DNA from: an uncultured bacterium
GTDB taxonomy: Bacteria > Bacillota > Clostridia > Lachnospirales > Lachnospiraceae
DNA length: 47,764 nt
Direction of reading: 5' to 3'
NCBI GenBank assembly: GCA_945828315.1
Contig: CALZQA010000010.1
Location: 1-47,764, forward strand
In this document: one piece after another, positions 33,096 through 41,712 of the stretch
How positions within the stretch are numbered: the stretch's first letter is position 1
How the letters are laid out: every line of letters begins with the position of its first letter
Program-made: the position numbers and the translations under genes
The notes under the pieces: model-generated
Seen by the model: the letters and a program-made list of their open reading frames with translations, nothing else
The model's database searches: none
What the model was told of the DNA's origin: nothing

Positions 33096-34241
33096 TTATA
33101 CGATCTTTCTCTTTGCGATATACATCGGATAAGAAGTAGTACCTTTCACTTCCTGATTTGCAGTGATGGTGACATTCTTATCAGTGATCAGATACTCAGC
33201 AGTCGTGTTCTCGGCGATCACCGTATCCTGCATGAGAATGCAGTTCTTTACGACAGCGCCCTTTGCGATCTTGACACCACGGAACAGTACACAGTTCTCA
33301 ACGGTTCCCTCAATGACACAGCCATCCGCAGCCATGATGTTCTTCGCCTGAGCGGTAGCAGTGTAGCGGGTCGGATTGTCGTCACGCACCTTGGTGTAGA
33401 TGTTGTTTCCTGCAAACAGTGCGTCGGCATTTTCCTGCTTGAGCAGAGCCATGTTCTCGTCAAAATAGCTCTTGATGCTGTTGATGAGAGCTACATAACC
33501 GGTGAACTCATAGGCCTTTACAAGGAACTTGTCCAGATTCGGCAGGAGCACATCGCGCTCAAAGTAGATCTTTCCGCGCACGGTGGCATCCTCAACCTGT
33601 GTGATCAAAAATTCACGGTCTACCACGTAGATATTCATGGAGTGATTCTGTACACCGACATCCTGTGCATTGATGTGGATCTCGTTCACACGACTGTCCT
33701 CATCCAACTGGAGCGTATAGTAGAAATCATCGGTGTCCTTACGGGTATAGCCGGAACGTGTGCTAAGATCAGCCTTATAGTAAAGCATGGTCACATTTGC
33801 ACCGGATGCTTCATGTTCGGCGATCACTTCATCAAAGCGGATATTGGCAGCAATATTGGCATCGGCAAGAACAACATATTTCTCCTTGGAGCTGCGCAGC
33901 AGCGGGAGAATGTTGTAGAGCGCTTCCACACGGCCGCTGTATACCTTAATGCCTCTCTCTGAGAACGGAGGGATGATATTCAGACCTCCGTTTTTGCGGG
34001 TCAGATCCCATTCGCGGCCGCTTCCGAGATGATCCATGAGAGAACGGTAGTTCTGTCGCAAAACGATGGAGATATTGTCAATGCCGGAATTTACCATGCT
34101 GGAAAGTAAAAAGTCGATCATGCGGTAACGGCTTGCAAAAGGAATGGAAGCCATCAGGCGGTTTGATACCAGTTCCGGCACCAGAGAGTCATAACTGTTG
34201 GGAAAAATAATTCCCATTGCATTTGCGTTTGAACTTACCAT
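33096..34241 (-). CDS. glgD: Glucose-1-phosphate adenylyltransferase-like regulatory subunit GlgD
   Basis: GlgD pairs with GlgC to make ADP-glucose for glycogen synthesis. The protein has the nucleotidyltransferase fold ([39 protein letters not shown]) and a C-terminal left-handed beta-helix. It lacks the GGxGxRL substrate loop present in GlgC, as expected for the non-catalytic partner. Its start overlaps the end of glgC by seven bases on the minus strand. The length, 381 residues, is normal for GlgD. Confidence 0.93.
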   Translation of the reverse strand: MVSSNANAMGIIFPNSYDSLVPELVSNRLMASIPFASRYRMIDFLLSSMVNSGIDNISIVLRQNYRSLMDHLGSGREWDLTRKNGGLNIIPPFSERGIKVYSGRVEALYNILPLLRSSKEKYVVLADANIAANIRFDEVIAEHEASGANVTMLYYKADLSTRSGYTRKDTDDFYYTLQLDEDSRVNEIHINAQDVGVQNHSMNIYVVDREFLITQVEDATVRGKIYFERDVLLPNLDKFLVKAYEFTGYVALINSIKSYFDENMALLKQENADALFAGNNIYTKVRDDNPTRYTATAQAKNIMAADGCVIEGTVENCVLFRGVKIAKGAVVKNCILMQDTVIAENTTAEYLITDKNVTITANQEVKGTTSYPMYIAKRKIV

Positions 34242-35443
34242 TCTTCTTCACCGTCCTTTACATTATTTCGTACCATAGCGTTGGGTCCGATCTTGGCACC
34301 TCTGCCAATAGATACGTCGGAAGCAATAGTGGCTACACCTTTTTCTTCAGCAGTAGGCATTGCGCCGACGATGGCCTGCTCATTGATGGTGACATTTTCT
34401 GCAACGATGCAGTGCTTTACGATAGCGCCGGAGCGGATGGTCGTGCCGCCCATGACAACTGCGTCCTCAACGGTCGCACCTTCCTCTACCGTAACCCCGT
34501 CAAAGAGGATGGAGTGCTTGACAGAACCGCTGACCTTGCAGCCGTCTGTGATCATGGAGTTGGTGACCTCTGCGGTTTCACTGATGTGATGACCTGCCAT
34601 TCCGCTGTTGCGGCTGTAGATCTTCCAATTTTCATCAAAAAGGTCAATGCCGGAATGCTCGGGATCAAGCACTTCCATATTTGCCTCCCACAGGGAGCTG
34701 ATCGTTCCGACATCCTTCCAGTAGCCATCGAAATGATAAGCATACATTTTGCGTCCGTCGCGCAGCAGGTTCGGAATAATGTTGTTTCCGAAATCATTCT
34801 CGGAATTCGGATCTGCATCGTCCTCCAGCAGATATTTCTTCAGGATATCCCAATTAAAGATGTAGATACCCATAGATGCGAGATTGGACTTCGGCTCCTT
34901 GGGCTTCTCCTGGAATTCTGTGATGCGGTCGGTCTCGTCTGCCACCATCAGACCGAAGCGGGATGCCTCTTCCCACGGTACCTCCATGACTGCAACGGAA
35001 AATTCGGCGTTTTTCTCTTTGTGGAAACGCAGAAAATCGCTGTAGTCCTGCTTACAGATCTGGTCACCGGAAAGGATGATGACATATTTCGGGTTGTAGC
35101 GTTCAATAAATGAAATGTTCTGACAGATTGCATTCGCAGTACCCTTATACCAGTCAGAACCGGACGCTTTCTGGTAGGGCGGAAGAACGTGAACACCGCC
35201 GTGCAGACGATCCAGATCCCAAGGCTGTCCATTGCCGATGTACTCATTCAGCACCAGAGGCTGATACTGTGTCAGGATGCCGACGGTGTCGATGCCGGAA
35301 TTCACACAGTTGGACAACGGGAAATCAATGATACGATATTTGCCGCCGAATGGAACGGCAGGTTTTGCAAGCTTCTCGGTTAAAGCGTATAACCGGGAGC
35401 CCTGGCCGCCAGCTAAAAGCATGGCAATCATTTCTTTTTCCAT
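34235..35443 (-). CDS. glgC: Glucose-1-phosphate adenylyltransferase GlgC
   Basis: GlgC makes ADP-glucose from glucose-1-phosphate and ATP, the committed step of bacterial glycogen synthesis. The catalytic loop [18 protein letters not shown] is near the N-terminus. [19 protein letters not shown] and [16 protein letters not shown] follow, with a C-terminal beta-helix. The length is 402 residues. On the minus strand GGGGGT lies just before the ATG. A predicted -10 element (TACAAT, at 35473-35478) lies about 30 bases upstream of the start. It heads the two-gene glgCD operon. Confidence 0.95.
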   Translation of the reverse strand: MEKEMIAMLLAGGQGSRLYALTEKLAKPAVPFGGKYRIIDFPLSNCVNSGIDTVGILTQYQPLVLNEYIGNGQPWDLDRLHGGVHVLPPYQKASGSDWYKGTANAICQNISFIERYNPKYVIILSGDQICKQDYSDFLRFHKEKNAEFSVAVMEVPWEEASRFGLMVADETDRITEFQEKPKEPKSNLASMGIYIFNWDILKKYLLEDDADPNSENDFGNNIIPNLLRDGRKMYAYHFDGYWKDVGTISSLWEANMEVLDPEHSGIDLFDENWKIYSRNSGMAGHHISETAEVTNSMITDGCKVSGSVKHSILFDGVTVEEGATVEDAVVMGGTTIRSGAIVKHCIVAENVTINEQAIVGAMPTAEEKGVATIASDVSIGRGAKIGPNAMVRNNVKDGEEEW

Positions 35444-35707
35444 ATGTACCCCCTAAAATAGATATTTATGTAATTGTAACATACATTTTGTAAAAAAACA
35501 GTATAAATATGTAAAAAATAGCTAAAAATGTAATTGTTGATTTTCAGACATACTTTATCAGTTTCTCAAAGGAAAAAACAACTGGGAATACATGGAAAAG
35601 AGAGCACAAACAAATGTTCGTAAAAGACAAAAAATTTCTTTACGCGATACAATAAGTTGTGTTATAATCTTCGAAGTAGTACGAGATATAGAAAGGGAGT
35701 AAAGATT
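35444..35707. other. Divergent promoter region between glgC and parE
   Basis: AT-rich gap of 264 bases with outward promoters. Leftward, TGTTACAAT (extended -10) lies about 30 bases before glgC. Rightward, TGTTATAAT at 35660-35668 lies about 40 bases before parE. No gene is seen. Confidence 0.6.
35639..35668 (+). promoter_or_regulatory. Promoter of parE
   Basis: TTTACG at 35639-35644 and extended -10 TGTTATAAT at 35660-35668 are separated by 18 bases. The start codon is about 40 bases downstream of the -10. Confidence 0.65.
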
Positions 35708-37627
35708 ATGGCAAAGGGCAGTTACGATGCCGGCAGTATAGCGGTGCTGGAGGGACTGGAGGCAGTACGTAAAAGACCGGGGATGTATATCGGAAGCGTA
35801 TCCAGAAAAGGTCTGAACCATCTGATCTATGAGATCGTTGATAACTCTGTGGACGAGCATTTGGCAGGTTACTGCGATACGATCCGTGTGACACTGGAGG
35901 CGGACGGTTCCTGTACGGTGGAGGACAACGGACGTGGTATTCCGGTGGGAATGCATGAAAAAGGTGTTTCTGCAGCGCGGCTGGTCTTTACGACCCTGCA
36001 TGCCGGAGGCAAATTTGACAATGATGCCTACAAGACCAGTGGCGGTCTGCACGGTGTCGGCTCCTCTGTGGTGAATGCGTTATCCACCTATATGGATGTG
36101 GAGATCAGCAGGGAGGGCTTTGTGCACCATGACCGCTATGAGCGGGGCAATCCGGTGATCCCGCTGGAAAACGGGCTTCTCCCGGTGATCGGCAAGACGA
36201 GAAAGACCGGGACGAAGATCAACTTTCTTCCCGACCCGGAGATCTTCGAAAAGACCAGATTTAAAGAGGACGATGTCAAGAGCCGTATGCATGAGACGGC
36301 ATATTTAAATCCGGATTTAACAATCATCTATGAGGACAAACGGGGAGAGACAACCGAACATATCGAATATCATGAGCCAGAGGGGATCACCGGCTTTGTG
36401 CGCGATCTGAATAAAAATCTCGAGACGATCCATGATGTGATCTACTTCAAGGGCGAGAGCGATGGCATTGAGGTGGAGGCAGCTTTTCAGTATACGAATG
36501 AATTTCACGAAAATATATTAGGATTCTGTAACAACATTTATAATGCGGAGGGCGGTGCACATATCACCGGTTTTAAGACCGTTTTCACGACAGTCATCAA
36601 CCAGTACGCCAGAGAGCTTGGTATCTTAAAGGAAAAGGATGCCAACTTTACCGGAACCGATGTGCGAAACGGCATGACTGCCGTGATCTCCATCAAGCAT
36701 CCGGACCCGCGTTTTGAGGGACAGACAAAAACAAAACTGGACAATCAGGATGCTGCCAAGGTGACATCCAAGGTGACCGGCGAGGAGATCCAGCTTTACT
36801 TCGACAAAAATCTGGAGACATTAAAGGCGGTGATCGACTGTGCGCTGAAGGCCGCAAAGATTCGTAAGACGGAGGAGCGCGCGAAGACGAATCTTCTGAC
36901 GAAGCAGAAGTTTTCCTTCGACTCCAACGGAAAGCTTGCAAACTGTGAGTCCAGGGATGCCTCCAAATGTGAGATCTTTATCGTGGAGGGAGATTCCGCT
37001 GGCGGTTCCGCGAAGATGGCACGGAACCGCATGTATCAGGCGATCATGCCGATCCGCGGAAAGATCCTGAACGTGGAGAAGGCTTCTATCGACAAGGTGC
37101 TGGCAAACGCAGAGATCAAGACGATGATCAATGCATTTGGATGCGGTTTTTCGGAAGGTTATGGCAATGACTTTGATATCAGCAAGCTCCGCTATGACAA
37201 GATCATCATCATGGCAGATGCCGACGTGGATGGTGCGCATATATCAACTTTACTTTTAACATTGTTTTATCGCTTTATGCCGGAACTGATCTTTGAGGGA
37301 CATGTTTATATCGCGATGCCTCCGCTTTACAAGGCAATGCCGAAGAAGGGTGAGGAGGAATATCTGTATGATGATGCGGCATTGGAAAAGTACCGCAAGA
37401 CCCACACCGGCAGCTTTACGCTGCAGCGCTACAAAGGTCTGGGTGAGATGGATGCCGAGCAGCTTTGGGAGACGACGCTGAATCCGGAGACGCGTATGTT
37501 AAAGAAGGTAGAGATTGAGGACGGACGCATGGCCAGTGATGTGACGGCGATGCTCATGGGTACCGATGTGCCGCCGCGCAAGGCCTTTATCTATGAACAT
37601 GCTAGAGATGCAGAGTTGGATGTATAA
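35708..37627 (+). CDS. parE: DNA topoisomerase IV subunit B (ParE; GyrB family)
   Basis: This is the ATPase subunit of a type-IIA topoisomerase. The GHKL ATP-binding region has VLEGLEAVRKRPGMYIGS, EIVDNSVDE, DNGRGIPV and GGLHGVGSSVVNALS. The TOPRIM domain has EGDSAGGSAKMARNR near residue 427, and DADVDGAHI, and the tail has LQRYKGLGEMDAEQLW. I chose ATG 35708 (639 residues); the longer frame from 35657 has no ribosome site, while AGGGAG lies about nine bases before 35708. ParE is favoured over GyrB because the adjacent A subunit lacks the GyrA box. The pair relaxes and decatenates DNA. Confidence 0.88.
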   Translation: MAKGSYDAGSIAVLEGLEAVRKRPGMYIGSVSRKGLNHLIYEIVDNSVDEHLAGYCDTIRVTLEADGSCTVEDNGRGIPVGMHEKGVSAARLVFTTLHAGGKFDNDAYKTSGGLHGVGSSVVNALSTYMDVEISREGFVHHDRYERGNPVIPLENGLLPVIGKTRKTGTKINFLPDPEIFEKTRFKEDDVKSRMHETAYLNPDLTIIYEDKRGETTEHIEYHEPEGITGFVRDLNKNLETIHDVIYFKGESDGIEVEAAFQYTNEFHENILGFCNNIYNAEGGAHITGFKTVFTTVINQYARELGILKEKDANFTGTDVRNGMTAVISIKHPDPRFEGQTKTKLDNQDAAKVTSKVTGEEIQLYFDKNLETLKAVIDCALKAAKIRKTEERAKTNLLTKQKFSFDSNGKLANCESRDASKCEIFIVEGDSAGGSAKMARNRMYQAIMPIRGKILNVEKASIDKVLANAEIKTMINAFGCGFSEGYGNDFDISKLRYDKIIIMADADVDGAHISTLLLTLFYRFMPELIFEGHVYIAMPPLYKAMPKKGEEEYLYDDAALEKYRKTHTGSFTLQRYKGLGEMDAEQLWETTLNPETRMLKKVEIEDGRMASDVTAMLMGTDVPPRKAFIYEHARDAELDV

Positions 37628-37647
37628 ATTTAAGGGAGATTGAATAA

Positions 37648-39888
37648 ATGGAATCAGAAGAGAGACTGATACGGACCGAGTATTCGGAGGTAATGCAAAA
37701 GTCCTATATCGATTATGCGATGAGTGTCATCGTTGCCCGTGCGCTTCCGGACGTGCGTGACGGATTAAAGCCGGTACAGCGGAGAACGCTCTATGATATG
37801 TATGAGCTGGGCATCCGTTACGATAAGCCTTACCGTAAGAGCGCGCGTATCGTGGGTGATACGATGGGTAAATATCATCCCCACGGTGACAGCTCCATCT
37901 ACGAGGCACTGGTTGTGATGTCGCAGGATTTCAAAAAAGGTCTTCCGCTGGTGGACGGGCATGGAAATTTCGGATCCATCGAGGGCGATGGCGCAGCTGC
38001 GATGCGTTATACGGAAGCCAGACTGCACAAGATCACGCAGGAGGCATATCTGGCAGATCTCGACAAGGACGTGGTGGACTTTGTTCCGAATTTTGACGAG
38101 ACGGAAAAAGAGCCCGAGGTGCTCCCGGTCAAGGTGCCTAATATCCTGATCAACGGCGCGGAGGGTATCGCCGTCGGAATGGCGACTTCGATCCCGCCGC
38201 ACAATTTCGGTGAAGTGATCGAGGGTGTGAAGGCCTATATGAAGGATCCGGATATCAATACGGAACAGATGATGAAGTACATCAAAGGACCTGATTTCCC
38301 CACCGGAGGCATTGTTACCAATCAGGATGAGCTTCTGGGTATTTATTCAACCGGAGTCGGAAAGATCAAGATCCGCGGCAAGGTTGAGATCGAGAAGATG
38401 AAGGGCGGCAAGGAGTGTATCGTCGTCACGGAGATCCCCTATACGATGATCGGTGCAGGCATCGGCAAGTTTCTGAATGATGTGTATGCACTGGTGGAGA
38501 AAAAGATCACGAATGACATCGTGGATATATCCAACCAGTCCTCAAAGGAGGGCATCCGCATCGTGATCGAGCTGCGCAAGGGTGCCAATGCCGAAAACAT
38601 ATGCAATCTATTATATAAGAAGACAAAGCTGGAAGATACCTTCGGTGTCAATATGCTGGCAGTGGCGGACGGAAAGCCGGAGACTATGGGTCTGGTGCCG
38701 ATGATCCGCCACCATGTGGAATTCCAGTACGAGCTTGCAACCAGAAAGTATAAGACGCTGCTTACTAAGGAACTGGAAAAGCAGGAGGTTCAGGAAGGTC
38801 TGATCAAGGCCTGTGATGTCATTGATCTGATCATTGAGATCCTGCGAGGTAGTAAAAATATCAAGGACGCCAAGGCGTGCCTTATGACCGGGGATACGAC
38901 AAATATTAAATTTAAACATAAGGAATCAGAAAAAGATGCCAAACAGTTGTGCTTTACGGAACGCCAGGCGACTGCTATTTTGGAGATGCGTCTGTACAAG
39001 CTCATCGGTCTGGAAATCGAGGCGCTCTTAAAGGAGCATGACGCAACGCTGAAAAACATCGCTGAGTATGAAAAGATCCTGAGCAGCCGTGCGGCGATGG
39101 CAAAGGTGATCATCAAAGAGCTGGACGGTTTTAAAAAGGAGTATGACAGAGTACGGCGCACTGAGATCGACAATGTGGCGGAAGCAGTTGTGGAGGAACC
39201 GAAACTGGAGGAGATGGATGTGGTCGTACTGATCGACCGGTTCGGCTATGCGAAGGCAGTAGATGTTCCTACCTATGAGCGAAACAAAGAAGCGGCTGAC
39301 AGTGAGAGCCGTTATACGATCACATGTAAGAACACGGATAAGATCTGTATTTTTACAAACACCGGAAATATGCATTTGCTGAAGGTGCTGGATCTGCCCT
39401 TCGGAAAGTTCCGGGAAAAGGGAAAACCCATTGACAACATGAGCAATTACGACAGCAGCGCGGAGAATTTTATTTATCTGGAAGCAATGGGCAATTTGTT
39501 GAATAAAAAATTAATATTTGGAACAAAGACCTCTATGCTGAAGCTGGTAGATGGGGTGGAATTTGAAGTCGGAAAGCGTACAACGGCTGCGACAAAGCTG
39601 GCTGAAGGTGATGAGTTACTTTTCGTGAGCCCGGTACAGGCGGGATCCACGATTGTTATGGAGTCTGCAAAGAGCGTGTTCCTTCGCATTTCCATTGATT
39701 CCGTGCCGGAGAAGAAAAAAATGGCGATCGGAGTACGCGGTATGCGTCTCAGCACCGGCGATGAGCTGACTGCGATCTATTATCTTGATGCAGATGATAC
39801 AGGAGCGCAGTTTGGCGGGAAGGACAAGCAGGTTGCACTGAACCGGCTGCACATATGTAACAGAGATACAAAAGGAGTCAAGCGTTAA
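37648..39888 (+). CDS. parC: DNA topoisomerase IV subunit A (ParC; GyrA family)
   Basis: The 746-residue subunit has the catalytic Tyr121 in AAAMRYTEARL, the QRDR-like segment GKYHPHGDSSIYEAL (residues 74-88), and PDVRDGLKPVQRRTLYDMYE. The C-terminus has only part of a beta-propeller (VVVLIDRFGYAKAVDV), and I see no QRRGGKG-type GyrA box, so ParC is more likely than GyrA. The quinolone-contact positions hold Ser82 and Glu86, the common susceptible-type residues. GGGAG precedes the ATG. Its stop overlaps the HAD phosphatase start (TAATG). Confidence 0.88.
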   Translation: MESEERLIRTEYSEVMQKSYIDYAMSVIVARALPDVRDGLKPVQRRTLYDMYELGIRYDKPYRKSARIVGDTMGKYHPHGDSSIYEALVVMSQDFKKGLPLVDGHGNFGSIEGDGAAAMRYTEARLHKITQEAYLADLDKDVVDFVPNFDETEKEPEVLPVKVPNILINGAEGIAVGMATSIPPHNFGEVIEGVKAYMKDPDINTEQMMKYIKGPDFPTGGIVTNQDELLGIYSTGVGKIKIRGKVEIEKMKGGKECIVVTEIPYTMIGAGIGKFLNDVYALVEKKITNDIVDISNQSSKEGIRIVIELRKGANAENICNLLYKKTKLEDTFGVNMLAVADGKPETMGLVPMIRHHVEFQYELATRKYKTLLTKELEKQEVQEGLIKACDVIDLIIEILRGSKNIKDAKACLMTGDTTNIKFKHKESEKDAKQLCFTERQATAILEMRLYKLIGLEIEALLKEHDATLKNIAEYEKILSSRAAMAKVIIKELDGFKKEYDRVRRTEIDNVAEAVVEEPKLEEMDVVVLIDRFGYAKAVDVPTYERNKEAADSESRYTITCKNTDKICIFTNTGNMHLLKVLDLPFGKFREKGKPIDNMSNYDSSAENFIYLEAMGNLLNKKLIFGTKTSMLKLVDGVEFEVGKRTTAATKLAEGDELLFVSPVQAGSTIVMESAKSVFLRISIDSVPEKKKMAIGVRGMRLSTGDELTAIYYLDADDTGAQFGGKDKQVALNRLHICNRDTKGVKR

Positions 39889-40556
39889 TGAAAAAAATAT
39901 TGTTTGATCTGGACGGAACATTGATCAATTCACAGGAGGGAATCACAAAGGGCGTGCAATATGCGCTCCGGGAAAATCTGGGCATCGATGAACCGGATCT
40001 GGAGTCGCTGCGGTGCTTTATCGGACCGCCGTTGGCACTTATGTTTGATCAGAAATATCATGTTCCGGCGGAGAAGATCGAGCCGACAGTAGCAAAATAT
40101 CGTGAGTATTATGACTCGATCGGTATGAACCAGTGTGAGTTGTATCCGGGCGTCAAAGAGATGTTGCAGCATCTGCGCGAAAAAGGATATACGATCGGGC
40201 TGGCTTCTTCCAAACCTGAGTGCAGCTGTGTACAGATCCTGAAAAACCAGGGAGTAGCAGAGTATTTTGACGATATTGTCGGAGCATCGATGGGACCGGA
40301 ACGCAGGGAAAAGATTCTTGTTTTAGAGGAAGCATTTCGTCGTATGAACGTCACTGACCGTGCACAGGTCGTACTGATCGGAGACACGAAATATGATGCA
40401 GTCGGAGCTGCGAAAGCGGGAATCGATTGTATCGGGGTGACATATGGTTTCGGGACACGCGAGGAATTATACGAGGCAGGAGCAGTAGCTGTATTCGATA
40501 CGCTGGAGGAAGTGGAGGCATATCTGGATGAACTCGAGGCAAAAGCAGAATTATAA
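39888..40556 (+). CDS. HAD-family hydrolase, phosphoglycolate-phosphatase-like
   Basis: The 222-residue protein has the HAD motifs: FDLDGTLINS (nucleophile Asp7, Asp9), ASSKPE, and LIGDTKYDAVGAAKAG, plus a helical cap domain of the Gph type. Such enzymes hydrolyse small phosphate esters, such as 2-phosphoglycolate or pyrophosphate; the real substrate is not shown by the sequence. It is coupled to parC by a one-base TAATG overlap, and its last 29 bases overlap the CPBP gene. This parEC-HAD-CPBP cluster seems to be one operon. Confidence 0.88.
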   Translation: MKKILFDLDGTLINSQEGITKGVQYALRENLGIDEPDLESLRCFIGPPLALMFDQKYHVPAEKIEPTVAKYREYYDSIGMNQCELYPGVKEMLQHLREKGYTIGLASSKPECSCVQILKNQGVAEYFDDIVGASMGPERREKILVLEEAFRRMNVTDRAQVVLIGDTKYDAVGAAKAGIDCIGVTYGFGTREELYEAGAVAVFDTLEEVEAYLDELEAKAEL

Positions 40557-41349
40557 TAATAGGAATGATCATAACAATCGGAAAGTTTTGTCTGTGATCT
40601 ATCCGATATTTGCGTATTTTTTGGTCTGTCAGGCAGTAAATATTCTTGTGGGAATGTTCCCGGTGTCCGCGCAGATCGATGCGGTAAAACGACAGGGAAT
40701 GGGTTCGCTGGCGGCATTCTTTGTGCTCTATTTCTGTTTTATACGTGGAGAAACCACCGATAGCGGAGAAAAAAAGAAGGTATTCGCAGTACCTGTATCC
40801 GGTCATCTGGCAGTCGGTATGCTGATAGCTGTGCTGTTACTTGGCTGTGCAGGCATCGGGATGAACAATCTGATCTCTCTGACAGAATTAAAACAGGCGT
40901 CTGACAGCTATCAGACCGTGGAGCAGGCATTTTACTCTTCCAGTCTGGGCTGGGAGATCCTTGCACTGGGACTGATCACACCGGTTGCGGAGGAGTTTTT
41001 GTACCGGGACATCGTATTTTCGCGATTGCGGGAGCTGATGGGGCGAGATGGAGCCATCGTCGGTTCTGCCCTTATTTTTGGCTTGATCCATATGAATATC
41101 GTCCAGACGGTCTATGCATGTGCGCTGGGGCTGGTGCTTGGTATTTTGGTGGAGTATTATCAGGATGTTCGTGTAGCCATGTGCGGACATATCGCCGCGA
41201 ATGTTTTGTCCCTGCTGCGGGGTGAAACGGGCTTTCTGGCAGGGTTACAGCCCAGCAGTACATGGTTCCTGCCGGTGACAGGTATCCTGTTGGCTGTGGT
41301 TGTTCTGGTTGCAGGAATGTATATCAAAAAATTCAAAAATAGCCGATAA
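40528..41349 (+). CDS. CPBP-family intramembrane glutamic endopeptidase
   Basis: The 273-residue protein has several hydrophobic helices and the CPBP (Abi/CAAX) motifs: EEFLYR with Glu155/Glu156, FGLIHM with His188, and HIAANVL near the C-terminus. Members are membrane metal- or glutamate-dependent proteases; some process prenylated proteins or bacteriocins, while the bacterial role here is unknown. The start ATG lies inside the HAD gene. A strong terminator follows 30 bases after the stop. Confidence 0.87.
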   Translation: MNSRQKQNYNNRNDHNNRKVLSVIYPIFAYFLVCQAVNILVGMFPVSAQIDAVKRQGMGSLAAFFVLYFCFIRGETTDSGEKKKVFAVPVSGHLAVGMLIAVLLLGCAGIGMNNLISLTELKQASDSYQTVEQAFYSSSLGWEILALGLITPVAEEFLYRDIVFSRLRELMGRDGAIVGSALIFGLIHMNIVQTVYACALGLVLGILVEYYQDVRVAMCGHIAANVLSLLRGETGFLAGLQPSSTWFLPVTGILLAVVVLVAGMYIKKFKNSR

Positions 41350-41379
41350 ATCGTAAATTTTCCATAAAAAATGCAATAT

Positions 41380-41440
41380 AGCGAGAAAAACAATTCAGAC
41401 ACAATTTGTGAAACGGTTGTTTTTCTCGCTTTATTTTATT
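41380..41440 (+). terminator. Strong terminator after the parEC operon
   Basis: A perfect 14-bp stem (AGCGAGAAAAACAA with TTGTTTTTCTCGCT), with a small inner hairpin in its loop, is followed by TTTATTTTATTAGG. Confidence 0.88.
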
Positions 41441-41492
41441 AGGTTTTTTCTTCCAAAGGCGCTTGAAATTGTTTCTGAGAGATTGTCTTTCA

Positions 41493-41520
41493 AGGAAAAT
41501 TAGGTATAATTTTCAGAAAA
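41493..41520 (+). promoter_or_regulatory. Promoter of gltBD
   Basis: TTGTCT at 41493-41498 and TATAAT at 41515-41520 are 16 bases apart. It leaves a leader of about 185 bases before gltB, long enough for control elements. Confidence 0.65.
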
Positions 41521-41712
41521 TACAACCGTATTACAACAAAAAAGAAAACAATCAGACAATTTCTAGAAAACATGGGATGGACGTGAAATGCGTTTTGCGC
41601 TATATTAAATGGCAGGAATAAGATCGCTGCAGATCATAATGCAGATCATAATCATGATGAAAGGAAGGAAACAACCGTTCCGGTCACGGTCGGGCGGTTA
41701 CGGGGAACGCAT
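41521..41712 (+). other. gltB leader with a 12-bp tandem repeat
   Basis: GCAGATCATAAT is present twice in tandem at 41629-41640 and 41641-41652, and is followed by ATCATGATGAAAGGAAGG. A GC-rich stretch (41675-41700) could form the stem AACCG/CGGTT. The function is unknown; a binding site or leader structure for nitrogen control is possible. No other gene is seen. Confidence 0.5.

Noticed and set aside
33087-33962. Long plus-strand ORF opposite glgD (and a similar one at 34217-35113 opposite glgC)
   Set aside because: They are antisense shadows of well-supported glg genes, lack a ribosome site and show low-complexity His/Val-rich composition unlike a protein.
37648-39888. Possible quinolone-resistance change in the topoisomerase A subunit
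   Set aside because: The positions corresponding to the main resistance sites hold Ser82 and Glu86, the usual susceptible-type residues.
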